A stretch of DNA of 64,000 bases from Galdieria sulphuraria (GCF_000341285.1 NW_005178432.1:62001-126000), one strand, 5' to 3'. Shown: positions 35,456 to 48,245, numbered from the stretch's first letter. Numbers and translations: made by a program. Notes: generated by a model not told the origin, from the letters alone.

Positions 35456-35936
35456 ATGTCGTATCTCTTACCTCGTAAGTATATGACTCTTTTATTTATG
35501 TATGTTATTGCCGAGTTATTTTGTAGACCTTCATTCGGGTTATGCTGTGGACCAAGCTATTTTAAGTGAGGAAGATAGGGTTGTTGTCATACGCTTTGGT
35601 CAGGATTTTGACCCCACTTGTATGCTTATGGATGAAACACTTTACAAGGCTGCAGAAAAGATAAAAAATTTTGCTGTCGTCTATTTGGTCGATATACGAG
35701 AAGTTCCAGACTTTAACTCACTATACGAGTTGTATGATCCTTGTACTGTTATGTTCTTTTTCCGGAACAAGCACATTATGGTAGACCTGGGTACTGGAAA
35801 TAATAACAAGATTAATTGGGCTATGCAAGACGTTCAGGAGTTTATTGATATTGTGGAAACTGTCTATAGAGGTGCAAGAAAGGGACGTGGTTTGGTTGTT
35901 GCACCGAAAGACTATTCAACAAAGTATAAATACTGA
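35456..35936 (+). CDS. DIM1: U5 snRNP 15-kDa protein DIM1/DIB1 (TXNL4A), 142 aa
   Basis: Two exons, 35456-35474 and 35527-35936, with a 52-nt intron splitting MSYLLPH after the sixth codon. The protein is exactly the usual 142 residues. Family features: MSYLLPHLHSGYAVDQAILS, VVVIRFGQDFDPTCMLMDE, VYLVDIREVPDFNSLYELYD, TVMFFFRNKHIMVDLGTGNN, and the end ARKGRGLVVAPKDYS. DIM1 has a thioredoxin fold without redox activity and belongs to the U4/U6.U5 tri-snRNP, where it keeps the spliceosome in its pre-activation state. It is one of the most conserved splicing proteins and fits this intron-rich genome. Confidence 0.97.
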
Positions 35937-36337
35937 ACTCCTTTGAGACTCGTATTCAACTTGGTTCTATCCTTCACTCTTGGCTCTGTCTATCTTGTAC
36001 AGATAAAGAACAATAGCTTTTTGAGTTTCTTCGGATTGTGATTGACTGAACCAAATAGTGCGATGAAACAGCAACTGGAAATGAGGCTGTCAAACTATTC
36101 ATTAACAGCCTAGTTGCTTTGACAACAGTACGTATTCTTATAATATTTCACAACGGTTTATCAAGTATTCGAAATGCAATTGAAAAAGTTCATTTAAACC
36201 ATAAAATAATATAGCAATAAAAAACATCCCGAAAATTCAAAGAAAACAAGCACAATCATTTATTTTGCCTGTTTTCAAATATAAACTTCTCAATAAAATA
36301 ATGCAACTACAAAAGACAGCGAAAACCCAAAAAATAG
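35937..36337. other. Intergenic region between convergent DIM1 and acid phosphatase genes
   Basis: About 400 bp between two stop codons, unusually long for convergent genes here. It is AT-rich and holds no open frame of note; I see nothing else in it. Confidence 0.5.
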
Positions 36338-37595
36338 TCATCGTAGACTCTTATGATATTGGTATAATAATTTCGCTTTCTGACTATAAGCTTCTGCGAC
36401 AATCTCATTGCCATAAACTTTGAAGATAAAAAAGCCATGTGTACTGGCTCGGAATAAGCTACGAGGCTTGTCCTTATCCTGCACTCCAAAAGGCAAAACT
36501 TTACAACAATCATACCTACTGAGATGAGTACACTTGGATACCTTCACATGCCATGAAACTTACCAATATTGTTCAGCATCCTTGGGTGGGTCCTTCAAAT
36601 TATCCGTCTTTGAACCACCTCCTGAAATAAAATGATCGATTCCAGAAACTCCTACATTCAATATTATTCAGCTGAAAGTCTTTAACGACATGGAAAATTC
36701 TTACCATAAGGTTGCAAATGTTGCAAAGAGTGTTCGTGACCTGATACGTACGCTGTTATTCTAGAAGAATATTTATCTAATATCGGTTTCAATAATATTC
36801 TCAATTCTTCCCGACCCCGTTCACCAGCAATACTTGAAGAATACATATTGTGATGCCCAATAACAAATATTCGTCTACTACTGGAAGAGTTCAAAAGTTT
36901 CTCGAGCCAAGAAAGTTGAAGCCTCCAACTCTGTTTTCCATTCTTTCGGGCCACTTCTCCATAGGAATCTTTGATAAACGGAGTTGTATCCAAAAAGACA
37001 AAAAGATATTGTTCCCCAAAATAGCTATTCACAGGTATTGAGAAAAACGGACGAGGCATATTCCAACGCTCGCTTTTGTTAGAATAGTCAACTTGTGCAG
37101 TATAACTGGAGACAAAAAGTATGTCAAATACACAAACCAAGTTCACTCAAAAGTTTCTTACTTGCCCAAGTGATCATGATTTCCTAAAACGGCATACCAC
37201 GGAATATTTTCCAACATCCTGTAAGAATAAACGTTTTCAAAAGAAATATTCCACTGTTTGTCTCTGGCAGAAGCTACTCCATCCTCATAAAAATTGTCGC
37301 CTGTGCTAATAATAAAACGAGGCTTAACATAACGAGCCAAAACAGCCATGGCACTTGCTACTCTCTTCTGATGGTGGTGCCCTTCTCTTCCCCAATCACC
37401 AACCACCATAAATGAAAACTCCGGGCTACTCGAAAACCAAAACCATCTACCGAGTAAAGGTAACGAAACGGAAAAGCTGAACATAGGTACCAAAATAGTT
37501 ACAGCTAGCAACAGCAACAAAACTGGCGAATACCATAAAAGCTTGTATTTTTTCCTCTTATAAGGGTTCGTAAGAAGTTGCTCCTCTTCCGACAT
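36338..37595 (-). CDS. Membrane-anchored purple acid phosphatase, TRAP/ACP5 type (367 aa)
   Basis: Four exons (37162-37595, 36705-37105, 36564-36651, 36338-36518) close in frame with introns of 45-56 nt. A short basic cytosolic N-terminus is followed by one membrane helix (LLWYSPVLLLLLAVTILVPM), giving a type II membrane protein. The metallophosphatase motifs appear in order: VVGDWGREG, STGDNFYEDGV, VLGNHDHLGN (completed by splicing), VIGHHNMYS and VSGHEHSLQH. These supply the Asp, Asn and His ligands and the Tyr of the Fe(III)-metal(II) centre. Small purple acid phosphatases hydrolyse phosphomonoesters in acidic compartments or outside the cell, which fits phosphate scavenging in an acidophile (inference). 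The C-terminal KVYGNEIVAEAYSQKAK is also typical. Confidence 0.9.
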
Positions 37596-37708
37596 TTTCA
37601 GGTAAAAAACAAATTTTACCGAACATTCATTTGAATCTTCCAAAGATTCCACCATCTTTGTGGTCCAGGCCTCTGTTGAACGCCGGGAGAGTAAAAAGAT
37701 TTCTACTT

Positions 37709-37781
37709 TGTCGAGGCTGAGATTCGAACTCAGGTTTTTGCGGCCACAACGCAATGTCCTTACCAACTAGACGACCCCGAC
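37709..37781 (-). tRNA. tRNA-His (GTG)
   Basis: A complete 73-nt cloverleaf. The acceptor stem GTCGGGG pairs with CCTCGAC (one G-T). The D-arm is GTCT/GGAC, the anticodon loop TTGTGGC carries GTG in a stem TTGCG/CGCAA, and the T-arm is CTGAG-TTCGAAT-CTCAG, followed by discriminator A. There is no intron. It lies 113 bp upstream of the acid phosphatase start on the same strand. Confidence 0.95.
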
Positions 37782-38033
37782 AACTACTTTTAGGGAGATC
37801 TATTGAATATTAAAATTATCAATACCTTAGAATTGACAAGTCATTTACCTTTCGAACCTTTATAAAGGACTCATCCTTCAAGACCGTTTTCACGGTCATC
37901 TTTAATAGGAATAGAGGAAAAGTCTAAACGGAAGTGCATTTCTTTGAACACGTCATCCATATCCATCATTGACCCAAGACAGTCCTGCATTGTAAATAAT
38001 GGACAGCAGGTTTGAAATTTCAGTTTTGACAAG

Positions 38034-38837
38034 ATGGGTAAAGGCTCGTTGTTCGTAGTGGATACTTTTTTATGCTCAAAAGCTCTTGCAGTCCTCAGTA
38101 TTGCCACCTCGTTATCTGGTTTAGTTGTATTTATTCTTGGCATATGGATATATGTTAAGGAAGGCCGAATTAGAAATTTTGTTATAGAAGCTACTTCAAG
38201 CAATCAAGTAGGCGTCGATTTGATCGAAGCACTTGGCAAACTTCCGATAGGTTTGATAGTTATCGGAGTCGTAGTTTTCTTTTGTGGACTCATCACGTGC
38301 TGTACGTCTCAAAGAAAAGGAAGAATTTTTATCCCATTGAACACTATTTTGTTAAGCGCGCTCTTTCTTGGAGTCTTGATTATATCCATTATTCTCTATG
38401 TTGTTCCGAAATTGATTCAAGATAATTCCACTTGGCAAGAGTCATTTGAACTCAATGTATGGGTTCCATCCGCGAGAGAAGATCCTTCCTATGTCTATCA
38501 GGTAGAGCAAGAGTTTTCTTGTGCGGGTTTTAACGACGGAAACTGTGCTACCAAATGTTCAACGCCACCTAGCAACACTTATTCGAGTTCCTATGCATGT
38601 TATTTTAACTGTCCGGGTTTATCAAGTGAAACCAACTCTAGTACCTTTCCCGAGAAGCAGCAAGCCTCTAAATTTGAAACTTCACATGAAGCTACAGGAT
38701 GTTTTCAGGCTATCATTCAAGAACTTGTAAGCCACAGTAAAGACATTATCATAGGCGGAGGAGTCGTAGCTGGTGTTCTATTCTGCCAAATAATCTTATC
38801 ATTTTATCTCTTTTGCTGCTCTTGTTGTGGTGTTTGA
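38034..38837 (+). CDS. Tetraspanin-like four-helix membrane protein (267 aa)
   Basis: An intronless gene. Helices: ALAVLSIATSLSGLVVFILG, LPIGLIVIGVVVFFCGLITC, PLNTILLSALFLGVLIISII and IIGGGVVAGVLFCQIILSFY. The loop between helices three and four is about 100 residues with eight or so Cys, an EFSCAGF motif where tetraspanins have CCG, NSS/NST glycosylation signals, and a membrane-proximal Cys. The second helix ends in CC, as for palmitoylated tetraspanins. Topology and Cys pattern support a tetraspanin or tetraspanin-like protein that organises membrane microdomains. The motif is degenerate, so family membership is likely rather than certain. Confidence 0.7.
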   Translation: MGKGSLFVVDTFLCSKALAVLSIATSLSGLVVFILGIWIYVKEGRIRNFVIEATSSNQVGVDLIEALGKLPIGLIVIGVVVFFCGLITCCTSQRKGRIFIPLNTILLSALFLGVLIISIILYVVPKLIQDNSTWQESFELNVWVPSAREDPSYVYQVEQEFSCAGFNDGNCATKCSTPPSNTYSSSYACYFNCPGLSSETNSSTFPEKQQASKFETSHEATGCFQAIIQELVSHSKDIIIGGGVVAGVLFCQIILSFYLFCCSCCGV

Positions 38838-39359
38838 TTTCATTTCATTATCTCAAACAATCTGATATTCAAGATGCACAAAATGTGTATGGTTTACTAG
38901 TACAGGTTATTATTTTGAACTGGAGAAACTGGTACAAAGTGCTTTTCTCTCCCTGATACCTTTCTTGTTGGGATATCCATTTGTTCAATGGAAGAACCTT
39001 TGCCTCATTCCTCGAGAAACAATTCTTTCACCTGCAAGAAATTGATGGTTTTGGGTCATTTTCCGAATGAAGTTAGTTCTTTTATTATTGTGCATTCTTC
39101 TTTTCATGAAGTTCTCTCCTGCTTCAAGTAGATATTGATTGAGTCGTTAGAAAGGAATGTAGGATATATATATATATGTCCGCGACTAAATCATCTGACA
39201 AATACCAACATATGTGAATAGAGGATAGAATATTATAGTAACTACGCTGAATTTGTCAAATAAACGATATTTGTCTATTCTTTTACTTGCAAGGACACAA
39301 CCATTGCATAAGGAACCATCACAACACTCGTCACATACTTGTTAAAGGATTTTGGCTGG
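38838..39359. other. Intergenic region before the hydrolase gene
   Basis: About 520 bp between tandem genes. It contains a short (TA)n run near 39167-39177. No open frame, RNA gene or other repeat is visible. Confidence 0.5.
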
Positions 39360-40861
39360 ATGGTCCACGTGGCCTTTCGAGTCTCTGAACAGGTAAGACA
39401 TATTGAAAGTAACTGTTATGGAAACATTTTCTAGACTTTTTCTAGTATCTCTTGCTATATAGTATCTTTAAGCATAAAAGGACTTGTAAATATTCGTCTT
39501 TCGGATCATTTTGGCGTTGTTGCAAGGAACCTTTATCCAACAGTTCCAAGCGTAGTGTGAATTCTAGCAACCATTCCAAGTGGAATCCGGCAGTCTTGGT
39601 TCGTTTTGCAAGAAGGTGGCTTCCTTCAAAAGAAATTTTGAGAAGATGGAGAGAGCCAGAGTTAATGATGCCCACAGCAGGACAACCTTCTCGTCCTGGT
39701 AGAAGACTTCCTGTTCTAGAGTATACCCAAGATATATTGAAACCATTACAAAGACTGAAAGCTATCACAAAGTTTATAAGAAAGACGAGAGTCGAAAGAA
39801 AAGATTTAGCTAGTGCCAATTCAGTATTTTGTATGGTTGGTGTAGCCGATAATACCATACCTATCGAACTGCACTGCATCGTGGAAAACCAACGATCAGC
39901 TTTTGTTTCAGAAAGAGTTACTAAGGATAGTATCGACACTATTTTATTACACGGTCTATTAGCCAATAACTTTGCTTGGAGAAATATTCAAAAGCAGTTG
40001 TCTGAAATGACAGGAGGCTTCTCAGTTGCCTACGATAGACCTCCTTTTGGATTCTCTTCAAGACCTCCTCGAGCAAGTTGGAAGGACAAGGAGTATAATC
40101 CTTACAAACTGGATTATGGAGTTACGTTGACTAGACAAGTATGATAACCAGATGATATATATATATATATATATGCATTCCTTCTCATATCACTTTTTAG
40201 GTTAGAGATTATTTTCATTTGGAAAATGTAGTTCTGGTTGGACACTCTGCGGGAGGAACTGTTGCTTTGATGTCCTCATTAAAGGAACCACAACATATGA
40301 GAGGTCTTGTTCTGATTTCTCCAGCAGTTAGAATTTCATATTCTCGAACTCTTTCATCCAAGTTCCTTAAGCAATATTATCGTTCCATTCTCCGAACTCC
40401 TTTACTTGGACGCAGAATAATGCGCTCTCGTTTACTAAGATATCGTACCCCAAAAGGAATGCAGGAGTTGTTACAGCGCAATGTTTATCATTCAGATGTC
40501 TTTGAATCACAAGAATTTGTAGAAGGCTATTTAAAGCCGTTTCTTTTACCTGGTTGGGATCAGGCTTTGGTTGAAATGGCTCTAAGCTTTGAAGCTTTCG
40601 ATTTGATACCACAACTTGAGCAGCTAAAGTTGCCAACTTTGGTTTGTTTTGTTTTTATTTTGGTTTGCTGATTGATTATCACTCAAGGTCATTTATGGAG
40701 AGCACGATCATGTTATTCCACGACAAGACATTTTAGATCTACGAGACGCACTGGTTGACTGTGAATTGCACGTTGTACAGAATTGTGGTCATTTACCCAT
40801 GGAAGAAAAACCTGGTGATGTATTGGCGTTGATGAAGTCTTGGTTTGAGAAGAAGTTTTAG
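39360..40861 (+). CDS. Alpha/beta hydrolase (446 aa)
   Basis: Four exons (39360-39392, 39446-40138, 40201-40641, 40688-40861) close in frame; introns of 53, 62 and 46 nt. The hydrolase core shows the oxyanion HG motif in ILLHGLLANNFAW, DRPPFG, the nucleophile elbow VLVGHSAGGTVAL (Ser near residue 256), the acid in YGEHDHVIP and the catalytic His in NCGHLPMEEKP. The N-terminal 150 residues are basic and could include an organelle transit peptide. The substrate is not deducible; related algal and plant proteins include esterases and chlorophyll- or lipid-related hydrolases. The 40139-40200 intron contains a (TA)n run. The stop is only 15 bp before the next start codon. Confidence 0.88.
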
Positions 40862-40876
40862 CAACTTTATTGACAA

Positions 40877-41944
40877 ATGCCAAAAAAGAGAAAGAATACG
40901 TGTCGTAAAGCCGTATGTACAGAAGCTTCAGTTGATAAACGTGCAGAAGAAGCGTACTTGGAAAACATTCAAAGGTTGGTTTCAGGGAATAAAAACTTGG
41001 ACTCCGACACAATAACTGCAGTTGAGTCTTTTTGTAACTTTGACCCAAAACGAACGTACGAAACTTTACTTGAGCTATTTGAAGAACAAAAAGGAAAGGA
41101 GGAAAACTTTGGTGAACTGGAAACCACTTGCCCTACGACGAAGACTACTTCGTGGGCAGAAGTCAGTCTTGCAGACAGACTCAAGGCCAGGCTCTTGAAA
41201 GAAAAATATAGTTTTGCTTCAGAAGATTGGATCATAGACGTTCTACATTTTTACGAAGGAAGTATGGAGCAAGCGGAAACTTTTCTTCTAGAGAGTTATC
41301 CTTTGGACGACCCTAATATGCTGCTTGAGAGGGTTGAAGAAACGGCAAAGGAGAACAAGTCACTAAGTTGTATAGCTAGTTATTTACGGGACTTGGATGC
41401 CTTGAGAATTTCGTCAGAACAACAAAAAAATGCTCTCGGCGACAAACAGGTTTACAACGTTGTTCAGTCTATTTTTGAAAAGTCAAGGAAATTTTGGAAC
41501 CAATACCTTATGTTGGGAAGACTAGCTTCTGTTACTAAGAAGAATTACTATTCAGAACGGGCGAAGGAAATGAAGCATTTATTCGAACTTTATTCAAGTC
41601 AAGCTTTGCTTGAATTGACTAGGCGGAACAGTTTTAGTTCGAATCCAGTCCTTGATTTACATGGTTTCTTTGTAGAAGAAGCACTTTTCCTTTTAGAAAG
41701 CAAGATTCGTTTAATGAAACAAGCTACGACTAGACGACCTTTGGTAATCCAGTGCATTACTGGGAAAGGTAGGTCCACTAGTTGCCGAACTTTAGTTATT
41801 TTATTCTCTTGTCTTTTACCAGGGAATAGTAGTGTATCAGGATCAAGACTAAGGCCGGCAGTGGAGAAATATTGTAAAGAGCACTGTCTGGTTTATAAAT
41901 TGGAAGAAGGGGCTGTTGTTATCTACGTTGGTCTGCAAAGATAA
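40877..41944 (+). CDS. Smr-domain protein (337 aa after splicing)
   Basis: The unspliced frame is open for 355 codons but hides a 54-nt intron at 41769-41822 (GTAGGT donor, TTTTACCAG acceptor). Its removal joins ITGKG to NSSVSGSRLRPAVEKY, the classical Smr signature. Domains: a basic N-terminus; a helical CUE/UBA-like part with a RLKARLLKEKYSF segment; a DUF1771-like helix (KNYYSERAKEMKHLFELYSS); then Smr with NPVLDLHGFFVEEALFLLES and VIYVGL at the end. Eukaryotic CUE-DUF1771-Smr proteins (N4BP2, Cue2) act as RNA endonucleases in no-go decay, cutting at stalled ribosomes. The Smr DLHG and GKG motifs are intact. A no-go decay role is inferred from architecture. Confidence 0.85.
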   Translation: MPKKRKNTCRKAVCTEASVDKRAEEAYLENIQRLVSGNKNLDSDTITAVESFCNFDPKRTYETLLELFEEQKGKEENFGELETTCPTTKTTSWAEVSLADRLKARLLKEKYSFASEDWIIDVLHFYEGSMEQAETFLLESYPLDDPNMLLERVEETAKENKSLSCIASYLRDLDALRISSEQQKNALGDKQVYNVVQSIFEKSRKFWNQYLMLGRLASVTKKNYYSERAKEMKHLFELYSSQALLELTRRNSFSSNPVLDLHGFFVEEALFLLESKIRLMKQATTRRPLVIQCITGKGRSTSCRTLVILFSCLLPGNSSVSGSRLRPAVEKYCKEHCLVYKLEEGAVVIYVGLQR

Positions 41945-42178
41945 CCATCATTGTTCAGTGATACAATAGTATAATTCCTTATAATATTGTAACTTTTAGT
42001 GAAGATGTGCCAAACTATTTTTGAGACGGTCTCTATCTTTCTCAAATACCAGTTATTCGTTTCATTAGCATCAAGACCAAGACCCAAGTTCGCTCAAAGG
42101 TTTTTTGCTGGAGTTGTAACTGTTGAGTTATCCGTGCCACTTTTATAAAAAATATTTTACAGTCATTCCATATGTTCT

Positions 42179-42260
42179 GTGGACGTGGCCGAGCGGTTAA
42201 GGCGACAGACTAGAAATCTGTTTCGGTTTCCGAGCGCAGGTTCGAATCCTGCCGTCCACG
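42179..42260 (+). tRNA. tRNA-Ser (AGA)
   Basis: An 82-nt class II tRNA. The acceptor stem GTGGACG pairs with CGTCCAC, discriminator G. The anticodon stem is ACAGA/TCTGT with loop CTAGAAA carrying AGA. There is a long variable arm around CGGTTTCCG and a T-arm GCAGG-TTCGAAT-CCTGC. There is no intron. Confidence 0.95.
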
Positions 42261-42681
42261 TCTATATTGGGATTGGAGAGTAGATTCTACTGTTTCTTTA
42301 AATATGAATGAATGTATCGTTGTTATTCAGATTTGCTTATTTTTCTTTCTTACAGTCAACTAGTCTGGAAATTTTAGAGAGAGAGAGCATACCAGTCGTT
42401 TTGAGTCAGAAAAACTCTTTCCATTTTTTCCATCCGTTTCACTCTGATGTCTTTCTATTATTGTATTCATGTGAATAGAACCGTTGACATATAGCGATCT
42501 TATTAAATCTTTCAAAAAATTCAAAGCACTTTATATCTTTTATCATACCCCGTGGAATTTGGTTACTTTGTATCACATACATTTCTTTATCAAACATGTT
42601 CAACAAGGGATTTATCGATACATAACTTCCTAGTATCTTTTGGGTATTTTGAACGCCATTGACTGTGACTAATTGGGAAGG
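42261..42681. other. Intergenic region upstream of PurF
   Basis: About 420 bp, AT-rich, with a short (GA)n stretch near 42377-42388. I see no frame or RNA gene; it presumably contains the PurF promoter. Confidence 0.5.
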
Positions 42682-44590
42682 ATGGACGGTGCTCTTGCCT
42701 TTGTTATTAGCCCGATTCCTCTACTCAAGAGACCAGTGAAACAGTCCAAATCGTTGCACGGAAATAGCGTGTATATACAGTTGTATACACAGAGAGTTTT
42801 TTTTCCTGGTGTTCGAAACAAGTCGCACATAAAGAAAATTTCTCCTTTGAACACGTTTGCTCAGCTGGATCAGTTTCACGAAGAATGTGGAGTAGTAGGT
42901 ATTTGGGGAATTGAATCAGCTTCGAAATATGCCTTTTATGGTTTACACGCATTGCAACACAGAGGACAAGAAGGTGCAGGAATCGCCACAGTGTCTGACG
43001 GGAAACTTCACGAGTACAAGAATCTGGGGCTAGTCACTGAAGTATTCAACGAGGATATTTTATCCGAATTACGGGGCTCTGCTGCTATAGGACATAATAG
43101 GTTTGTTTTTTGAATTACAAAAATTCGTTAGAATTTCTTATGTTGTAAGTGCTTGTTAGATACTCTACTTCCGGTGAAAAGAACGTCCGCAATGTACAGC
43201 CTTTCACGGTCGAACTCAGTGGCATTCAAGTATCGATTGCTCATAACGGCAACCTTACAAACGCCAACAAGTTACGACGTCATTTGGAACTTCGAGGCTC
43301 TATTTTCAATACATCTTCAGATACTGAAGTTATTTTACATCTAATGGCAACCTCTTTACTAGCCTCGAGCTCTTTTATTGGAAAAAACTCTTATGAACCT
43401 CTTATACAACGCGTTAGTGATGCCTTGAGTCGAGTAGAAGGTGCCTATTCAGTTCTCTTATTGAGTCCTTCTTGTTTAGTTGCAGTTAGAGACCCTCTTG
43501 GATTCCGTCCATTGGTTATGGGAAAGATGAAGAACAGAATGGAGTCCATTATTTTTGCTAGTGAGACTTGTGTATTTGATTTAATTGGTGCAGAGTTTGT
43601 AAGGGAAGTTGATCCTGGAGAAATGATAGTTGTGTCGAAAGATGGTCTACATTCATTTTTTCCATTTCCATCGCAGAGAAGAAAAGCGTAAGAAGTATAA
43701 CTTGAAGTTATTTTTCACTTTGCTAAATCACATACTAAGATGCATTTTTGAACATATTTATTTTGCGAGACCGACTTCCATTGTATTTGGTCGTTCAGTT
43801 TATATGAGTCGTTTTCGCTTTGGTGAAATTTTAGCAGAGAAAGCACCAGCAGAAGCAGATATTGTGATTCCAGTGCCTGAAAGTGGTTTGTATTTATCGA
43901 CCAATCCAAAATAAATATATATATATATATTGACAACATTGTCTTTTAGGAATTCCTGCAGCTTTAGGCTATTCAGCAGCAAGTGGCATTCCATATCAAC
44001 CCGGTATTATGAGATCTCATTATGTCGGAAGAACATTTATACAGCCTACGCAAGACATTCGAGACCTTAGTGTGCGATTGAAATTGTCAGCTGTTCGATC
44101 CATCATAGCGAATAAACGTCTCGTTGTTGTGGATGACTCCATTGTACGAGGAACAACTAGTAGAAAACTTGTTCGTATGTTGAGAGAAACTGGTGCTAAA
44201 GAAGTATGCTCCGATATCTATTTCATTAAGGATGATTGTTGAGAAGCATCCATTAGGTTCATGTGCGGATAGCTTGTCCTCCTATCATTGGTTCATGTTA
44301 TTATGGAGTAGATACACCGAATACAAAGGTAGTCAACATTTTATTGTTATACATGCTCTCATTATTTCAAGGAACTGATTTCTCACAATATGAATGAGGA
44401 AGAAATTAGACAATATATCGATGCTGATTCGTTGGCATTTTTGCCATTAGATCAACTCCATCACTTTTTAGGTGAAGAATCATCGAGTTTCTGTGACGCC
44501 TGCTTCTCAGGAAATTATCCAATTCGTCCATTGCCATCTGAAGACACTACACAAGAAGACAATATACATCCAAAAGTGTTCCAACAATAG
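42682..44590 (+). CDS. PURF: Amidophosphoribosyltransferase (545 aa)
   Basis: Six exons (42682-43100, 43160-43687, 43740-43885, 43950-44203, 44257-44328, 44372-44590) close in frame, introns 43-64 nt. About 68 basic, Ser/Leu-rich residues precede [11 protein letters not shown]. Cys69 is the expected N-terminal nucleophile after processing, so this leader is probably a plastid transit peptide. The glutaminase domain has [19 protein letters not shown] and AHNGNLTNA; the transferase domain has [15 protein letters not shown] and the PRPP loop [23 protein letters not shown] near the C-terminus matches the Cys cluster that binds the 4Fe-4S in plant and Bacillus enzymes. The enzyme makes phosphoribosylamine, the first committed step of purine synthesis. 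Confidence 0.96.
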
Positions 44591-44612
44591 CATTTGTAGT
44601 AAGGAAGCGTCT

Positions 44613-45967
44613 TCAAAGTCTTGTTCGAAGCATCCAGAAAAGTGGATATTGTAGGATTGCAACGGCTAATAAAAAATAATTTTTCCTGCTGTCTAGTTTC
44701 GATGAAGGACCCGATACCACTCCATGCGTCTTAACTTCTGTTGTATGAATTACTCGACGATACGTTCGCATAAGGAACAATGCCATCATCGAAGCTGAAT
44801 AAAACAAAACAAATGATGATAATATACTGCCGATGCGAGGACATATTATAGTATGGAACAGTAAACCCACCACGGTAGTAAACACCAATCTGTGCATGTT
44901 TCAACTATTCTTATAATCCCAATCTGAACAATAAATACTAACCCAACAAATTGATAGCCACTATATGCTACCAAATCCAACCAAGCACCTTCTTTCGAAC
45001 CAATCAAGAAGAGACCAAGTTTAACTAAAAGGACTTCCAACACAATAGATGCCAAACAGCTGGACGCCATACTTCCCATAATCTATCCAGAAGAAGACAA
45101 ACTTCGGTTAGTACTGGCAGTTTTCATTTGCCCATAACACATACTTCGGGAGTAAACTCTCCACGAGTACCTCTCACCAAGCTTCCAAGCAAAATATACG
45201 TTACAAGAAGCATAATGGGAATATACAAATCTGGTGCATTAACATCTTCCGAGGGAGGCAAATATTCTTCAGCAGTACTGATGTTTGCGGTTTCAAATAC
45301 GTCCGTATTCCTTCGACGTAACCAAGTCTACACACAATCTGTTCAGGTCCGACACTTTGCAAAGTTTCGATATATAATGTTACCTTATTCAGCCAAGGAG
45401 CCACGACCAATGCAAGCTTATGCAATACATATTGGTTATTCACTAGAAAATAATACTTCAAGAGTCTTAACCAACGGGTAACTTCCTATGCCAGGTTTAA
45501 GGTTTTCTACAATTATATGTCAAGAGCACTAACAATATATTACCCACCTGAACTTCTTGCTTTCCCACACCACCTGCATGAAGTAAGTGTGACCCATACT
45601 GTACACCTAAACGCGCAAAGGTTGCTCCAATAGCTTGTTGGTTGACCAGAGTGTCAAAGCCAGTTGCGCCTTGTTCAGTAGCCGCTGTGTTTGAAAACCA
45701 GTTCCCGTTGTTAGGTATTTGATAACTTTCCTGTGTCATAATATTATTAGAAAAGTTCAAGGGCACTTGTTGAGTCACGTTGGTTGGGACTGTTGTCGAA
45801 TACTGTTGTTGAAAACGTGGCGGAGACATCAGGTTTTCATTTATTGAGGGTTGTTGAGCACTTTCTGTTTCGAACGAATGAAAAGCAGTTTGTTCAGTAC
45901 TCTCTACATTTTGTCTTTGGTTTTTCAACGGAGGAGGAAAATAGAAAGGTTGATTATTTTCTTGCAT
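44613..45967 (-). CDS. YIF1: YIF1 homolog, Yip1-interacting ER-Golgi membrane protein
   Basis: Exons begin 45544-45967 and 45384-45481, followed by three more down to the stop at 44613, with introns of about 55-62 nt. The N-terminal 120 residues are polar, Gln/Asn-rich and cytosolic. The conserved core starts QYGSHLLHAG, then LKYYFLVNNQYVLHKLALVV with APWLNK, and PDLYIPIMLLVTYILLGSLV. It continues with RGTRGEFTPEIMGSMASSCL, DLVAYSGYQFVGLVFTTVVG and a last pair of helices ending AILQYPLFWML. YIF1 works with YIP1 and Rab GTPases in COPII vesicle budding and Golgi transport. The first intron donor is GTAATA four bases after an alternative GT; only this choice keeps frame. It is convergent with PurF, 22 bp apart. 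Confidence 0.88.
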
Positions 45968-46013
45968 CGATTCTAAAATTGCAATCCAAAGGAAAGTGAC
46001 ACAAGAGGTGTAG

Positions 46014-47701
<1,688 letters not shown>

Positions 47702-47795
47702 AGTTTTTGAAAGTTGTGTTGGATTATTCTTCATTAAAGAATTCAAAGTTGTGATATCAGAATGCCTCCACTTCGAATTTGGAATCCTGTGGAAG

Positions 47796-48245
47796 ATGAT
47801 GACGTTTGTAACTCCTGGTTTGTCAGGCTTTTCCAAAAATAACAAAGTCGTTGAAAGCAAAGTCCACAAGCAATGTAACTGTTTCAACAGTAAAGCGAAA
47901 AAATGTTCCCAAGTTTCAAAGACTTGGGTAATGGTTGAAGGTACAGGATTGAGGCTGTTGAATGGAGAACAAAAGATGGAGATGAAGGCAACTAAGGAGG
48001 TGAAAACTGGAGATCGTGCATCTTTTTGCAGGTAGAGATTGTGTAACTTGAATATTCGTATAAACTCACCTCGTTCTTAAGGTGTTGGAAATCCGCAAAG
48101 CATCCTTACTGTGATGGTTCACATAATAAATATAACAAAGAAGTAAGATAGCGAAATAACCTCTTCACTGCTTCTCTTATTTTGTTTCTAGACTGGGGAT
48201 CATGTTGGACCTATTGTGGTAGCAGCAGTACAGCCAACAGAGTAG
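47796..48245 (+). CDS. CDGSH iron-sulfur (NEET-type) protein (116 aa)
   Basis: Three exons (47796-48031, 48082-48142, 48192-48245). Splicing at 48032-48081 creates FCRCWKSAKHPYCDGSHNKY, the CDGSH motif whose three Cys and one His bind a labile 2Fe-2S cluster. The first 60 residues are basic with several Cys and no acidic cluster, so they may be an organelle-targeting peptide. The C-terminal GDHVGPIVVAAV forms the NEET cap strand. NEET proteins handle Fe-S cluster and redox traffic in chloroplast and mitochondria (family knowledge). It is a soluble form, without the membrane helix of mitoNEET. Confidence 0.88.
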
